This document shows, in pieces, positions 1 through 8,633 of a stretch of DNA of 64,000 nt. Below the pieces are notes generated by a model. It did no database searches. It was given only the letters and a program-made list of their open reading frames with translations, and was not told the DNA's origin. This DNA comes from Roseomonas sp. (GTDB taxonomy: Bacteria; Pseudomonadota; Alphaproteobacteria; Acetobacterales; Acetobacteraceae). Where the stretch lies: NCBI GenBank assembly GCA_020249775.1, contig JADCFA010000021.1, positions 310,001 to 374,000 on the forward strand, read 5' to 3'. The position numbers were made by a program, and so were the translations under genes. How positions within the stretch are numbered: position 1 is the stretch's first letter; the number at the start of each line of letters is the position of its first letter.

Positions 1-144
1 TGCCAGCACGCGCAGCAGCGTGGATTTGCCGGAGCCCGATCCGCCCAGCAGCGCAAAGAACTCGCCAGGATTGATGGTCAGATCAAGCCCTGCCAGCGCG
101 CGCACCGCGCCGAAGCGCTTTTCCAGCGCGGTCGCGCTCAACAC
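1..144 (-). CDS. ABC transporter ATP-binding protein, polyamine type (partial)
   Basis: Only the first 48 codons are inside the window. They begin at a GTG five bases after the stop of the binding-protein gene and encode the start of an ABC ATPase: an [10 protein letters not shown]-type first strand, then a Walker A motif GGSGSGKST near residue 40. By family knowledge it powers import of the ligand caught by the periplasmic protein encoded just upstream. The tight spacing indicates one operon. The PotA/PotG assignment rests on that neighbour, because the substrate-discriminating part of the ATPase lies outside the window. The GTG start is inferred; no ATG is available near it. Confidence 0.8.
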   Translation of the reverse strand, partial: MLSATALEKRFGAVRALAGLDLTINPGEFFALLGGSGSGKSTLLRVLA

Positions 145-148
145 CGGA

Positions 149-1240
149 TCAACGGCCTGCCTTGAAGCGCGACCACACCCGGCTGCGCGCGCGTTCAATC
201 TCACGCGGCGGTGTGCTGGCGACAAAACTCTCTGCCAGCATCGCTTCATCCGGATAGACATTGCGGTCTTCGCGCACCGCAACATCCACGGCGGCAAGCG
301 ATGCCGGCACGGCATTCGGATAGCGCACATGATTGGTGATGCCCGCCATCACATCAGGCCGCAGCAGGAAATTGATGAATTCATGTGCGGCTTCCTTGTT
401 GGGCGCATCGGCGGGGATCGCCAGCATGTCAAACCAAAGCTGCGCCCCTTGGCGTGGCGCCACATAGCCAATCTGCACACCGCGCCCGGCTTCCTGCGCG
501 CGTGCCTGCGCCTGGATCACATCACCGGAATAGGTCAGCGCCACGCAGGCCTCCCCATTCGCCAGCGCATCCAGAATGGCGCCCGAGGGTAGGATGGCGC
601 GCACATGGCGGCGAATGCCCATCAGCGCCTGTTCAGCCACGCGCAAATCTTCAAGCGCATGCGCATTGGGATCGCGCCCCGCCCAGCGCAGCACGGAAGG
701 CAGCACATCGGTTGAGCTATCCATCACCATAATGCCGCAGCGTGCCAGCCGCGCGGCATTTTCCGGCTTGAATAAAACATCAAACCCATCCAACGGCATA
801 TCAGGCGCAATGGCCTTGATCCGATCAAGCCTGAGCCCAAGCCCCACTGTACCCCATAAGTAAATCGCACCATGGCGATTGCCGGGATCAATCTCGGCTA
901 CGCGTGCCATCAATGTCGGATCAAGATTGCGCCAATTCGCCAGGCGTGCGCGATCAAGCGGCGCGAGCGCACCGGCACGCAGTAGCCGCGCGAAGCTCGG
1001 CTCACTGGTTGGCACAATAATGTCATAACCCGAACGCCCGGCGGAAAGCTTGCCTTCCAGCGTTTCCAGACTGTCATAGACATCATAGCGCACGCGGATG
1101 CCAGTCTCGCGCGTGAAGCGCTGCACGGCATAGGGATCAATGTAATCCGACCAATTATAGACATTGACCACGCGATCTTGCGCCGCGGCCAAGCCTGGCA
1201 GCAGCAAAAGGGCAAGAAAGGCAACAAGGCGAAGGATCAT
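149..1240 (-). CDS. Periplasmic polyamine-type substrate-binding protein (PotD/PotF family)
   Basis: The 363-residue product has a clear Sec signal peptide ([20 protein letters not shown]) followed by [19 protein letters not shown], the hallmark opening of spermidine/putrescine-binding proteins, where the NWSDY segment helps form the ligand pocket. The family captures polyamines or related cations in the periplasm for an ABC importer. The open frame extends 33 codons further upstream, but those residues are not signal-like, so the start at 1240 was chosen. The ATPase gene follows directly. The exact ligand cannot be read from sequence; agmatine or other amines are possible. Confidence 0.88.
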   Translation of the reverse strand: MILRLVAFLALLLLPGLAAAQDRVVNVYNWSDYIDPYAVQRFTRETGIRVRYDVYDSLETLEGKLSAGRSGYDIIVPTSEPSFARLLRAGALAPLDRARLANWRNLDPTLMARVAEIDPGNRHGAIYLWGTVGLGLRLDRIKAIAPDMPLDGFDVLFKPENAARLARCGIMVMDSSTDVLPSVLRWAGRDPNAHALEDLRVAEQALMGIRRHVRAILPSGAILDALANGEACVALTYSGDVIQAQARAQEAGRGVQIGYVAPRQGAQLWFDMLAIPADAPNKEAAHEFINFLLRPDVMAGITNHVRYPNAVPASLAAVDVAVREDRNVYPDEAMLAESFVASTPPREIERARSRVWSRFKAGR

Positions 1241-1332
1241 GCCAATGGCTCCGCAAATGATCACCTGCTTGTAGCGGAAATCGGCGCCAAGCTGATGGGG
1301 TAGAGAAAATTCGGCGCACCTGTAATTTTTCC

Positions 1333-1361
1333 TTGACAATAGGTCTTTGTTCCTGTATCCA
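1333..1361 (+). promoter_or_regulatory. Sigma70-type promoter upstream of the tail-like locus
   Basis: A perfect TTGACA (1333-1338) is followed after exactly 17 bases by TATCCA (1356-1361), itself preceded by TG one base away. The predicted start point is about 1368, giving a leader of roughly 110 bases before the gene at 1477. It points into the three tail-like genes. The binding-protein gene starts at 1240 on the opposite strand, so this promoter serves only the rightward genes. Direct motif reading; activity is inferred. Confidence 0.6.
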
Positions 1362-1476
1362 TCCGCGCATCAAGGGCCGAATTGCGCCCGAAGCTCCCCC
1401 CCTTCCCTGAACCTTCACCCAACCTTGCAGCCTGCCGGGCGCATGCCCTGCCGCGCGGCACGGATCAGGAGCGCCC

Positions 1477-2127
1477 ATGCCCTTCATCGCCACCAATCTC
1501 ACGGTGCTGAGCGCCGCGAATGGCTTCACCCTTTGGCACTACCGCACCACAGATAGCCGAGACCAGGTTCAAGCGGCTGATTATTTCGCGCCGGCCAGCA
1601 TGCAAATGCGCGCCGGCGATATCGTGATGGCCCAGACCGCCGACGCCACCATCATGCTGGCGATCCGCACCGGCAATCTCACCGGATCGGGTCTCACAAT
1701 TGATGTGGCCGGCGCCGCGCCCGAGCTTCGCCGCTCCGGCAACCTGCCCTTCAGAATCACTCTGACTGGCAATGCGCAGACCCGCGCCATCATTCTGGAC
1801 CCGATGCCAGAGGCAATTGAACCCGGCGCTTCAATTCCCGTTGGCGCCAGCATCCTGGGCAATATCGCCAATATCACCTTCCAGCTGGTAAACGCCCTTG
1901 GCAGCGTGTTGACTAGCCAGAATGTGGCTGTCAGTGCTGGCCGGGCCAGCGCGCTTTTTGCTGCCCAGGCAACGGGCGGCGGTTATCGGATTGTGGCGCG
2001 CAACGCTGCGGATACGTCGCACAGCATTACCTCCGCGCCCTTCGCGATTGGCGCGCCGCCTCGGCTGCTGACCGAAGAAGGCCGTTTCCTGTTGCTGGAA
2101 ACCGGCGGCCAATTGTTGCTGTTCTGA
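1477..2127 (+). CDS. Phage tail-associated-like protein of unknown function
   Basis: This 216-residue protein starts MPFIATNLTVLSAANGF and has no signal peptide. The middle (about residues 110-190) looks like a beta-sandwich with alternating hydrophobic strands (SIPVGASILGNIANITFQLV). The end, RLLTEEGRFLLLETGGQLLLF, is a short repeated LLxExGxxLLL pattern like that closing many small tail proteins of alphaproteobacterial prophages. The next gene, 84 bases on, is a tail-spike-like protein and the third resembles a tail-fibre accessory protein, so a role in a tail or receptor-binding structure is inferred from context. No catalytic motif is visible, and I do not recognise a named family. Confidence 0.6.
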   Translation: MPFIATNLTVLSAANGFTLWHYRTTDSRDQVQAADYFAPASMQMRAGDIVMAQTADATIMLAIRTGNLTGSGLTIDVAGAAPELRRSGNLPFRITLTGNAQTRAIILDPMPEAIEPGASIPVGASILGNIANITFQLVNALGSVLTSQNVAVSAGRASALFAAQATGGGYRIVARNAADTSHSITSAPFAIGAPPRLLTEEGRFLLLETGGQLLLF

Positions 2128-2211
2128 AGCATTTCATCCTCATCCCTCCCCATCGCCGTAGGCCTGGCCTTTGCGCCGGGCGTGTTCGGATCAACCACGA
2201 AAAGGCCCTCC

Positions 2212-4149
2212 ATGTCCGATTCAAAAATCAGCGCGCTGCCCAGCGTCTCAGCCACCGCCGATGCCGATATGCTGCCCTTGGTGCAGAATAATGGCGGGAA
2301 CCTTGCGACACGGCGCGCCACCATGGCGCAACTGCGAACCGGCATCCTGGCTGACCGCCCGATTCATGTGCGCGACTTTGGCGCTGCTGGCAACGGCACC
2401 ACCAATGATGCGCCCGCCATCCAGGCGGCCATCAATGCGCTGAAGCTCGCCGGCGGAGGCGTGCTGCAATTCGGTCCCAGGATCTATCGCATCGCAAGCC
2501 CGATCGTGATTGACGGTGTCACGGTTATGCTGCAAGGCGCCGGCTTTACCGAAGGCCCCACTGAGGCGAATGGCACCTGGCTGAAAATAGACCAGACCGG
2601 CTTTACCCCCTTCACCTTTACCGGCCCCATGGCGCGCGGTTCCATCGTGCGCGACATTGCGGTTCGGCAATATCACAGCACTTCCTTCACCGCGTCATGG
2701 GCGCCGACAGATTATGATTACATCTTCCGCGTGCAGGATTGCCTTGGTGCGGTGGATTTCGAAAACATCCTTCTGGTCACGGTCAATCGCGGCATCTGGT
2801 GCGACAATTCCGGCCGCATGAGCATCAAGCGCCTGCGCGGGCATGTATTTACCCGCGGCGTGGAAGTGGATCGCTGCCTTGATATCTGCCGGCTGGAACA
2901 TGTGCATTTCTGGACCTTCGGCACCGATAATGGCCATGTGGTAACCTGGCAGCAGAATAATCAGGATGCGCTGGTGTTCCGCCGGGTGGATGGCGTTTTC
3001 CTGGATGATATCTTCGTCCTTGGTGCGCGCTCCACGCTGCGCTTCAGCTCCTCTGCTTCCGGCGTCACGACCAAATTCTATGGCAGCAACATCTATGCCG
3101 ATTTCTCAAAATACGGCATTTGGATTGATGGCAATGATGTGGAAGGCCGTATCGCCAACATTACGACTCAAGGGGAACTTTATACCGCGGGCGGCCCTGT
3201 TCCGGTGACTGGCGCGACGGGGATTCTGATCGATTCAAATAATGTGCGTTTGCAGATCGGCAATCTTCGGGTAGATGATTCGGAAAGCAACGCCATTCGC
3301 GTCAATGGCAGCAATAATCGCCTGGATATCTTCGCCTTCCGCGCGGAAAACTTCAATCGCCTGAATGATGGTTCCGCCGCCATTCATTTGGCGAATGTGA
3401 GCGTTGGCAATCCTAACCAGGTTTATCTCGGATCACCAGCGCTGCTTGGCAATGGCAATTCGGGGCCGCTGGTCAATGCAACCACCAATGGCTTCGTCGC
3501 TTCTGCCGCGCCGGGCGGGCGCGTTGATCGGCCGGGCGTCATGATCGGGTCACTGGATACGGGCATTTCCCAGCCAAGCGCAGGAAATCTTGCGCTCAGC
3601 ATTGGTGGCGCCGAACAGATGCGCCTTTCGGCCGGCAACATCAATCTTGGTGGCGTGGCCGGCGCCCATGCACTTACCATCAGCACGCCGGCGGGCAGCG
3701 TCAATCAATTCACCTTGGCAAGCAGCATTGCCGGCGGCACGCCCACCATTTCCGCCACCGGTACGGATGCCAATATTCCAATCCAGATCTCGCCCAAGAA
3801 TATCGCGCCGGTGCGCTTCAATAGCCGTGGCAACCTGGCCTTTGAAGTGAATGCGGTTGCCACACCCACCAATTTCGTGCGCATCAATGGCACCGCCACT
3901 GGCGCGCCGCCACAAATCACCGCGCAGGGCACGGATGCGAATGTCGCGCTCCTGCTTTTGGGTAAGGGCACTGGCCCGGTGCAGGCCGGATCACCTTTGC
4001 AATTGCCGCCCTTTACGGTCGCGACCCTGCCCCCGGCGGCGACCTATCCGCGCTGCATGATTTTTGTTTCCGATGGCACCGCCAATAAGCGCCTTGCCAT
4101 CAGTGATGGCACAAGCTGGCGCTGGCCGGATGGTGCGGTCGTTTCCTGA
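2212..4149 (+). CDS. Tail-spike-like protein with pectate-lyase-type beta-helix
   Basis: The 645-residue product opens with SDSKISALPSVSATADADML, the typical head-binding start of tail-spike proteins. Next comes VRDFGAAGNGTTNDAPAIQAAI (about residues 55-76), the conserved entry of the pectate-lyase-superfamily right-handed beta-helix. The body (to about residue 410) is rich in N, G, V and I as expected for stacked coils. The C-terminal part carries imperfect repeats around ATGTDANIPIQI and AQGTDANVALLL and ends with SDGTANKRLAISDGTSWRW, a motif common at the ends of phage fibres. Such proteins bind or cleave surface polysaccharide. I chose the ATG at 2212 rather than an in-frame start 30 bases upstream because the conserved N-terminus begins there. 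Confidence 0.8.
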   Translation: MSDSKISALPSVSATADADMLPLVQNNGGNLATRRATMAQLRTGILADRPIHVRDFGAAGNGTTNDAPAIQAAINALKLAGGGVLQFGPRIYRIASPIVIDGVTVMLQGAGFTEGPTEANGTWLKIDQTGFTPFTFTGPMARGSIVRDIAVRQYHSTSFTASWAPTDYDYIFRVQDCLGAVDFENILLVTVNRGIWCDNSGRMSIKRLRGHVFTRGVEVDRCLDICRLEHVHFWTFGTDNGHVVTWQQNNQDALVFRRVDGVFLDDIFVLGARSTLRFSSSASGVTTKFYGSNIYADFSKYGIWIDGNDVEGRIANITTQGELYTAGGPVPVTGATGILIDSNNVRLQIGNLRVDDSESNAIRVNGSNNRLDIFAFRAENFNRLNDGSAAIHLANVSVGNPNQVYLGSPALLGNGNSGPLVNATTNGFVASAAPGGRVDRPGVMIGSLDTGISQPSAGNLALSIGGAEQMRLSAGNINLGGVAGAHALTISTPAGSVNQFTLASSIAGGTPTISATGTDANIPIQISPKNIAPVRFNSRGNLAFEVNAVATPTNFVRINGTATGAPPQITAQGTDANVALLLLGKGTGPVQAGSPLQLPPFTVATLPPAATYPRCMIFVSDGTANKRLAISDGTSWRWPDGAVVS

Positions 4150-4191
4150 CCTTGTCACGGCATCATCCTCACTCTTTTCAGGAATATACGC

Positions 4192-4566
4192 ATGACATCG
4201 CTCACTGATTACGCCAAGAATTTGCTCGGCCGCTCCGCGGTCGGGCGCCGGCCTGAATTGCCTGCGGCTGTCTTTGTCGCGCTTGGCACAGGTGGCTCGG
4301 ACGCAACCGGTGTCACCGGGGAACCAACCGGCACCGGCTATGCACGGCAGCCGGCCACCTTCTTTGGCACCGGCCTGCAATACAATGTTGCGGAGTTGCG
4401 CTTCAATTTTACCGCAGCACCCGGCACCTTGACCCATATCGGCGTATTTGACGCGCAATCCACCGGCAACCCGATTCTTTGGGCGCCGCTTGCCACACCA
4501 GCAACTTTGAATGCACCCGGGCTTGTGATCATCCCGGTCAATAGCCTTACGGTTCTGGGGGATTAG
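4192..4566 (+). CDS. Small phage tail-fibre-like protein
   Basis: The 124-residue protein begins MTSLTDYAKNLLGRSAVG and then shows the pattern AVFVALGTGG…GVTGEPTGTGYARQPATF, followed by a strand-rich middle (AELRFNFTAAPGTLTHIGVFDA) and LWAPLATPATLNAPG. This order, lyVALgTgg / GYaRqp / ithiGiFDa / l.wgpL, matches a widespread family of small phage tail proteins found next to fibres. It lies 42 bases after the spike gene and is probably co-transcribed. Its exact structural role is unknown. Start ATG is the first available. Confidence 0.75.
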   Translation: MTSLTDYAKNLLGRSAVGRRPELPAAVFVALGTGGSDATGVTGEPTGTGYARQPATFFGTGLQYNVAELRFNFTAAPGTLTHIGVFDAQSTGNPILWAPLATPATLNAPGLVIIPVNSLTVLGD

Positions 4567-4569
4567 GGG

Positions 4570-4593
4570 GCTGTCTCAATCGGTTGAGGCAGC
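4570..4593 (+). terminator. Hairpin at the end of the tail-like locus
   Basis: A 10-bp stem with one G-T pair (4570-4579 with 4584-4593) closes a four-base TCGG loop four bases after the last tail-like stop codon. There is no T-run after it, so it may be a weak or factor-assisted terminator, or a 3'-end stabiliser. Confidence 0.4.
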
Positions 4594-4718
4594 ACCAAGG
4601 CTTTGTCCCATCGTCATGAACTCGTCGAGAGCCTCTGCCGGATGACCAATCTCACTTTGCCCCAAGGCAGGGCAGGCGGGCTCATGGCGCGATCAATGCC
4701 GCAACGCTTCGAAGGGCT

Positions 4719-5288
4719 TCAGCGCCCCGCCGATTGGCTACGCAATTCACGCGCGCGCGCCAGCACCTTGTCTTCCAACTCAGCCGCTGTTGCAGCGCTC
4801 ACAGGCGCATCCACCCAACCGCCTGGCCCGCGCACTTGGCGAAACAGAGAAATCCGCACACCGTCCGAGCGCAATTGCCGCCCCAGGACATAGGCGGTGG
4901 CCTTGAACCGCTCATTGGAGACGCCGCCCGGCGCATGCCAATCCGTAATGATTACGCCGCCAAAGGGATCAGCCGATGCCAATGGCATGAAGGACAAAGT
5001 ATCAAGCGTAGCGCGCCAGAGAAACGCATTCACGCCCAGCCCACCGCCGCCAGCGCCGCCGCTCTCCTGACCTTTTTCTGTCCCGCCGCCAAAAAGCGTG
5101 ATACCGCCTGAGGTGCCAGCAGCTGAGGTGGAGCGCAGCAGCTGCTCACGCCGACTTCCGGTATTGTATTCGTCGCGCTCCACCTCTCGAACTTGGGAAG
5201 AGTCGCCACTGCAGGCGGCAACAATCAGCCCTAGCGGCAGCAGCAAGGCCATTGGCAGCGAAAAGATGCGGATCCGAGTTTTCTTCAT
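4719..5288 (-). CDS. DUF3576 domain outer-membrane-type lipoprotein
   Basis: The 189-residue product has a lipoprotein signal ending LGLIVAACSG, with the lipidated cysteine near residue 26. A low-complexity Gly-rich linker (about 62-85) is followed by LGVNAFLWRATLDTLSFMPLASADPFGGVIITDWHAPGG split over two strands, the signature of the DUF3576 family. The family is common in alphaproteobacteria and its function is not established. After lipidation it would sit in a membrane facing the periplasm. It stands 65 bases upstream of the end of the phosphate-acetyltransferase-like gene and on the same strand, but no shared role is evident. Confidence 0.85.
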   Translation of the reverse strand: MKKTRIRIFSLPMALLLPLGLIVAACSGDSSQVREVERDEYNTGSRREQLLRSTSAAGTSGGITLFGGGTEKGQESGGAGGGGLGVNAFLWRATLDTLSFMPLASADPFGGVIITDWHAPGGVSNERFKATAYVLGRQLRSDGVRISLFRQVRGPGGWVDAPVSAATAAELEDKVLARARELRSQSAGR

Positions 5289-5353
5289 GAAGGTCTTCTA
5301 GCGCATCCCGCCTTGGGCTGAAAAGAGAAACTGCAAGCCCTGGCCCCAGCCCC

Positions 5354-6682
5354 TCAAACCGGCGCCATAAGGCGCAACAGCGCCGCGGAAGCCAGCCGCG
5401 CCATGGCATTATCCGCCCGGCTGGTCAGCGCCATCGGCACCCTTAGGCCCAACACAATCCCAGCCGATTCCGCCCCACCCAGATAGGCCAATTGCTTGGC
5501 GAGCATATTCCCCGCCTCCAAATCCGGCACCAGCAGGATATCCGCCTGTCCCGCAACCGGGGATTGAATACCTTTGGCCGCCACCGCAACCGGACTTATG
5601 GCATTATCAAAAGCCAAAGGCCCATCCAGCACGCCGCCGGTAATCTGCCCGCGTTCCGCCATTTTGCAGAGCGCCGCCGCATCCAAGGTGGCTTGCATCT
5701 TGGGCGTCACGGTTTCCACCGCGGCCAGTATGGCAACCTTGGGCGTTGCAATCCCCATGGCCTGCGCCAGCTTGATGGCATTGCGGATAATATCCGCCTT
5801 GGCTTCCAAATCAGGCGCGATATTCACCGCCGCATCGGTAATGATCAGCGGCCGCGGATAAAGCGGCGCATCCAGCACAAAGGCATGGCTCACGCGCCGT
5901 TCGGTGCGCAGCCCCGCCTCCTTCGCGATTGCCGCGCCCAGTAATTCATCCGTATGCAGGCTGCCCTTCATCAAGGCCGCCGCGCGACCTTCCCGCACCA
6001 GCGCCACGGCTGCCTCGGCCGAGGCATGGCTATGTTCCGTGCCAATCAGCGCAATGCCAGAAAGATCGAGCGATTCCTTGGCCGCAATCGCGCGTATCCG
6101 CGCCTCTGGCCCCGTGAGGATTGGCGTGATCAACCCCTGCTGCGCCGCCAGGATCGCACCGCGCAGGCTTTCCGCATCGCAAGGATGGGCAACCGCGGTC
6201 GGCACTGGCGGCAGGGCGCGGCAGCGCGCGAAAAGCGCCGCCATCACCTTGCCGGCATGCGGCCCAAGCCCGGTCATTTGCGGCAGCGCGCGTTCCTCGG
6301 CGGTGGTGGGGGGCAGCACCTCCACCTCGCCTTCCGCCAATACCACTCCATTCGCGCCGGTCACGCGGCATGCAAGTCGCGCGATTCCCGCGGCCCGATC
6401 TACGTCCAAAACCACAAGGCCGGTCTTCAGCAGATCACCTTCCGCCATGCCGCCGCCATAGCGGAGATTTTCGGCCATGATCCGGCTGCCTGGCCCCGGA
6501 AAGCGCGTGGTGATCACATGGGCAATCAGGGCGCCAGCGGCGCGCGCCGGCACTACTTTGTCATCCAAGCCGAACAGCACGGAAAACGCCGCAGCGCTTG
6601 CAGCATTCAGCCTGTCTTCCGCCTCAAAAACCTCGCCGCGATCAAGTTCGGCAAGCGGCTTGGCGCGCCGGATATTGAGCAT
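5354..6682 (-). CDS. Fused MaoC-like hydratase / phosphate acetyl(butyryl)transferase
   Basis: The 442-residue product matches the known bifunctional family: an N-terminal hot-dog (MaoC) domain to about residue 135 and a phosphate acetyl/butyryltransferase domain to the end. The second domain shows GLITPILTGP, ALMKGSLHTDELL, PLIITDAAVNI and VPMALTSRADNAMARL, typical of acyl-CoA:phosphate acyltransferases. The MaoC part lacks the usual SGDxNPxHxD loop; the corresponding stretch reads LFGLDDKVVPARAAG, so hydratase activity is doubtful. The family normally pairs with an acetate kinase, which is not in the window. It lies 27 bases downstream of lpxXL on the same strand. Confidence 0.85.
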   Translation of the reverse strand: MLNIRRAKPLAELDRGEVFEAEDRLNAASAAAFSVLFGLDDKVVPARAAGALIAHVITTRFPGPGSRIMAENLRYGGGMAEGDLLKTGLVVLDVDRAAGIARLACRVTGANGVVLAEGEVEVLPPTTAEERALPQMTGLGPHAGKVMAALFARCRALPPVPTAVAHPCDAESLRGAILAAQQGLITPILTGPEARIRAIAAKESLDLSGIALIGTEHSHASAEAAVALVREGRAAALMKGSLHTDELLGAAIAKEAGLRTERRVSHAFVLDAPLYPRPLIITDAAVNIAPDLEAKADIIRNAIKLAQAMGIATPKVAILAAVETVTPKMQATLDAAALCKMAERGQITGGVLDGPLAFDNAISPVAVAAKGIQSPVAGQADILLVPDLEAGNMLAKQLAYLGGAESAGIVLGLRVPMALTSRADNAMARLASAALLRLMAPV

Positions 6683-6709
6683 GATAAACCGCCTTTCCCG
6701 TCAGCGATG

Positions 6710-7588
6710 TCACCGCCAGCGGCGATGCATCCAAAGCCATTGGCCGGGATATTCCCTGACCCAGGCTTCAATCACCTCGTTCATTTTTTGCGTAGCGGCG
6801 TTGATGTCAATCAAGCCTTCCGCATCACGCGGCAGGGGGATTTCGTCGGTTAATTCCAGGCGAAAGCGCCCGTCAGGCAGGCGAATGGCGCGCGCGCCAT
6901 GCACCGGGCAATCATAGCGCCGGGCTAATTGCGCGAGCAGTGGATTGGCCGCGGCTTCCCGCCCCATGAACATCACGCGCGGCCCGCGCCCAAAGCGCTG
7001 ATCCACCAGCATGCCGATATGCTGCCCGGCTTCCAGTGCGCGCGCCAAGCGCAACGGCGCGCCCATGCCGGCCGGCACCAGAACGCCCATGCTATCCTTG
7101 CGTAGCCTCAGGATTTCGCGCGCCACCGCAGCGTTATTCGGCGTGCGATACAAGACAGCACTGTCAATGCCATGCTTGGCCGCCGCTACCGCCGGCAATT
7201 CCCAATTCGCCAGATGGGCAGAGAATACGATGGCGGGCTTACCGTCATCGCGCAGCCTTGCATAAAGCGCGACAGTCTCAGCCGAAGCGCTGATATGTCC
7301 ACCCGGCTTCGGATTTTCGGGGTCAAAATCCCAAATCCGGTCCATATGCACATATTCGCAGGCCGTGCGGCCAAGATTGTCCCAGGCTTCGCGCAAAATG
7401 GCAGCGCGTTCGGCTGCCGATTTTTCGGGAAAGGCGGCGGCAATATTTTCCCGCGCAATGCGATGCGCTGGCGTGATTGGCCCCAGATTGCGCGCCAGAA
7501 AAGCGCCAAAGGCCGGGCCAAAACGCGGCCCCATCAGGCGCAGCAGGCCAAAGCCCGCGCGCAATGCCAGCCCGATCAGAAAATTCAT
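6710..7588 (-). CDS. lpxXL: Lipid A acyltransferase, LpxXL/LpxL family
   Basis: The 292-residue protein belongs to the lysophospholipid/lipid A acyltransferase family: SAHLANWELPA (about residue 120) is the catalytic HX4(D/E) box, and RKDSMGVLVPAGMGAPL and GMLVDQRFGRGPRVMFMG follow at the usual spacing. It ends GQWLWMHRRW, the family's standard C-terminus. In rhizobia the last gene of the acpXL cluster, lpxXL, transfers a very-long-chain acyl group from AcpXL to lipid A. The identical gene order here supports that specific assignment. It acts at the cytoplasmic face of the inner membrane. Confidence 0.85.
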   Translation of the reverse strand: MNFLIGLALRAGFGLLRLMGPRFGPAFGAFLARNLGPITPAHRIARENIAAAFPEKSAAERAAILREAWDNLGRTACEYVHMDRIWDFDPENPKPGGHISASAETVALYARLRDDGKPAIVFSAHLANWELPAVAAAKHGIDSAVLYRTPNNAAVAREILRLRKDSMGVLVPAGMGAPLRLARALEAGQHIGMLVDQRFGRGPRVMFMGREAAANPLLAQLARRYDCPVHGARAIRLPDGRFRLELTDEIPLPRDAEGLIDINAATQKMNEVIEAWVREYPGQWLWMHRRWR

Positions 7589-7607
7589 CCGCGTTGCGCG
7601 GCGCGCT

Positions 7608-8633
7608 TCACAGCGTCACCACGATCTTGCCGAAGACGCGGCGGCTTTCCAGCCGCTCAAGCCCTTCCGAGAAACGCTCAAGCGGCACCACCGTATCCAG
7701 CACGGGCAGAATACCACGCGCCATTTTCGCATAGCCATCGGCGATATTGCGCATGGAAGCGCCAAAGGACCCGAAGATGCGCAACTGACGCTGAAACAGC
7801 ATCATCAGATTGGTTTCCGCCGAAACGCCTGAGGTGGACCCGCAGGTCACCAAGCGCCCACCCATTTTGAGCGAGAGCAAGCTGCCGCTCCAAGTCGAAG
7901 CACCGACATGTTCAAACACCACATCCACGCCACGCTTGCCAGTGACGCGCCGCGCCACGGTCGGGAAATTCTGCGTGGAGTAATTCACCACATGATCCGC
8001 GCCCAAAGCCTTGGCCTTGGCGCATTTCTCATCATCGCCCGCGGTCGCGATCACGATGCAGCCCAGATCCTTGGCGATGCGCACCGCCACCGTGCCAATG
8101 CCCGAACCTGCCGCATGGATCAGGATGGTCTCACCCGCTTCCAGTTTCGCATTGTCGAACAGCATATGCTCAACGGTGGAAAAGGTGATCGGCCCGCAAG
8201 CGGCATCTTCGAAGGAAAGCCCATCCGGCACGCGCACCAGAAGCCGCGCATCCTGGTTCATCAGCTCCTGCGCGAAGCCATCCAAATGGAAGCCCTTCAC
8301 GCCGCCGACATCTTCGCAAAGATTATCGCGGCCTTCGCGGCACGCCTTGCAGACGCCGCAGGTCGCCGCGCCATAGGGCGCGACGTGATCGCCGATCTTC
8401 CAGCCGGTCACGCCGGAACCAAGCGCGACAATCTCACCGACCGCTTCCGCACCCACCGTCAGCGGCAAATTGCGCTTGGCGAAGGCCATGCCGCGAAAGC
8501 CCCAGACATCAATATGGTTCAGCGCCACGGCGCGAATGCGAATTTGTACCTCATGCCCGGCAGGCGGCGGTGGCGGCGCCACATTTTCCAGCCGCAGGTC
8601 ACGATCCCCATGCAGGCGAAGCGCGCGCATCAT
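7608..8633 (-). CDS. MDR-family zinc-lobe dehydrogenase/reductase of the acpXL cluster
   Basis: A 341-residue medium-chain dehydrogenase/reductase. CGVCKACREGRDNLC (about residues 94-108) supplies the four cysteines of the structural zinc lobe, and AAGSGIGTVAVRIAKDLG marks the nucleotide-binding fold. The usual catalytic-zinc cysteine/histidine segment is replaced by LNHIDVWGFRG, so it is more like a reductase of the quinone-oxidoreductase branch. In rhizobial clusters the same position is held by adh2XL, thought to be the enoyl-ACP reductase-like step of very-long-chain acyl synthesis; that role here is inferred from synteny. Its start overlaps the upstream ketosynthase stop by four bases. 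Confidence 0.82.
   Translation of the reverse strand: MMRALRLHGDRDLRLENVAPPPPPAGHEVQIRIRAVALNHIDVWGFRGMAFAKRNLPLTVGAEAVGEIVALGSGVTGWKIGDHVAPYGAATCGVCKACREGRDNLCEDVGGVKGFHLDGFAQELMNQDARLLVRVPDGLSFEDAACGPITFSTVEHMLFDNAKLEAGETILIHAAGSGIGTVAVRIAKDLGCIVIATAGDDEKCAKAKALGADHVVNYSTQNFPTVARRVTGKRGVDVVFEHVGASTWSGSLLSLKMGGRLVTCGSTSGVSAETNLMMLFQRQLRIFGSFGASMRNIADGYAKMARGILPVLDTVVPLERFSEGLERLESRRVFGKIVVTL

Noticed and set aside
1477-4566. A complete prophage
   Set aside because: No capsid, portal, terminase, integrase, repressor or attachment repeats were seen on either side.
4567-4718. Small gene between the tail locus and the DUF3576 gene
   Set aside because: A plus-strand frame starting at 4603 runs antisense into the DUF3576 gene and lacks protein-like features; the gap holds only the hairpin.
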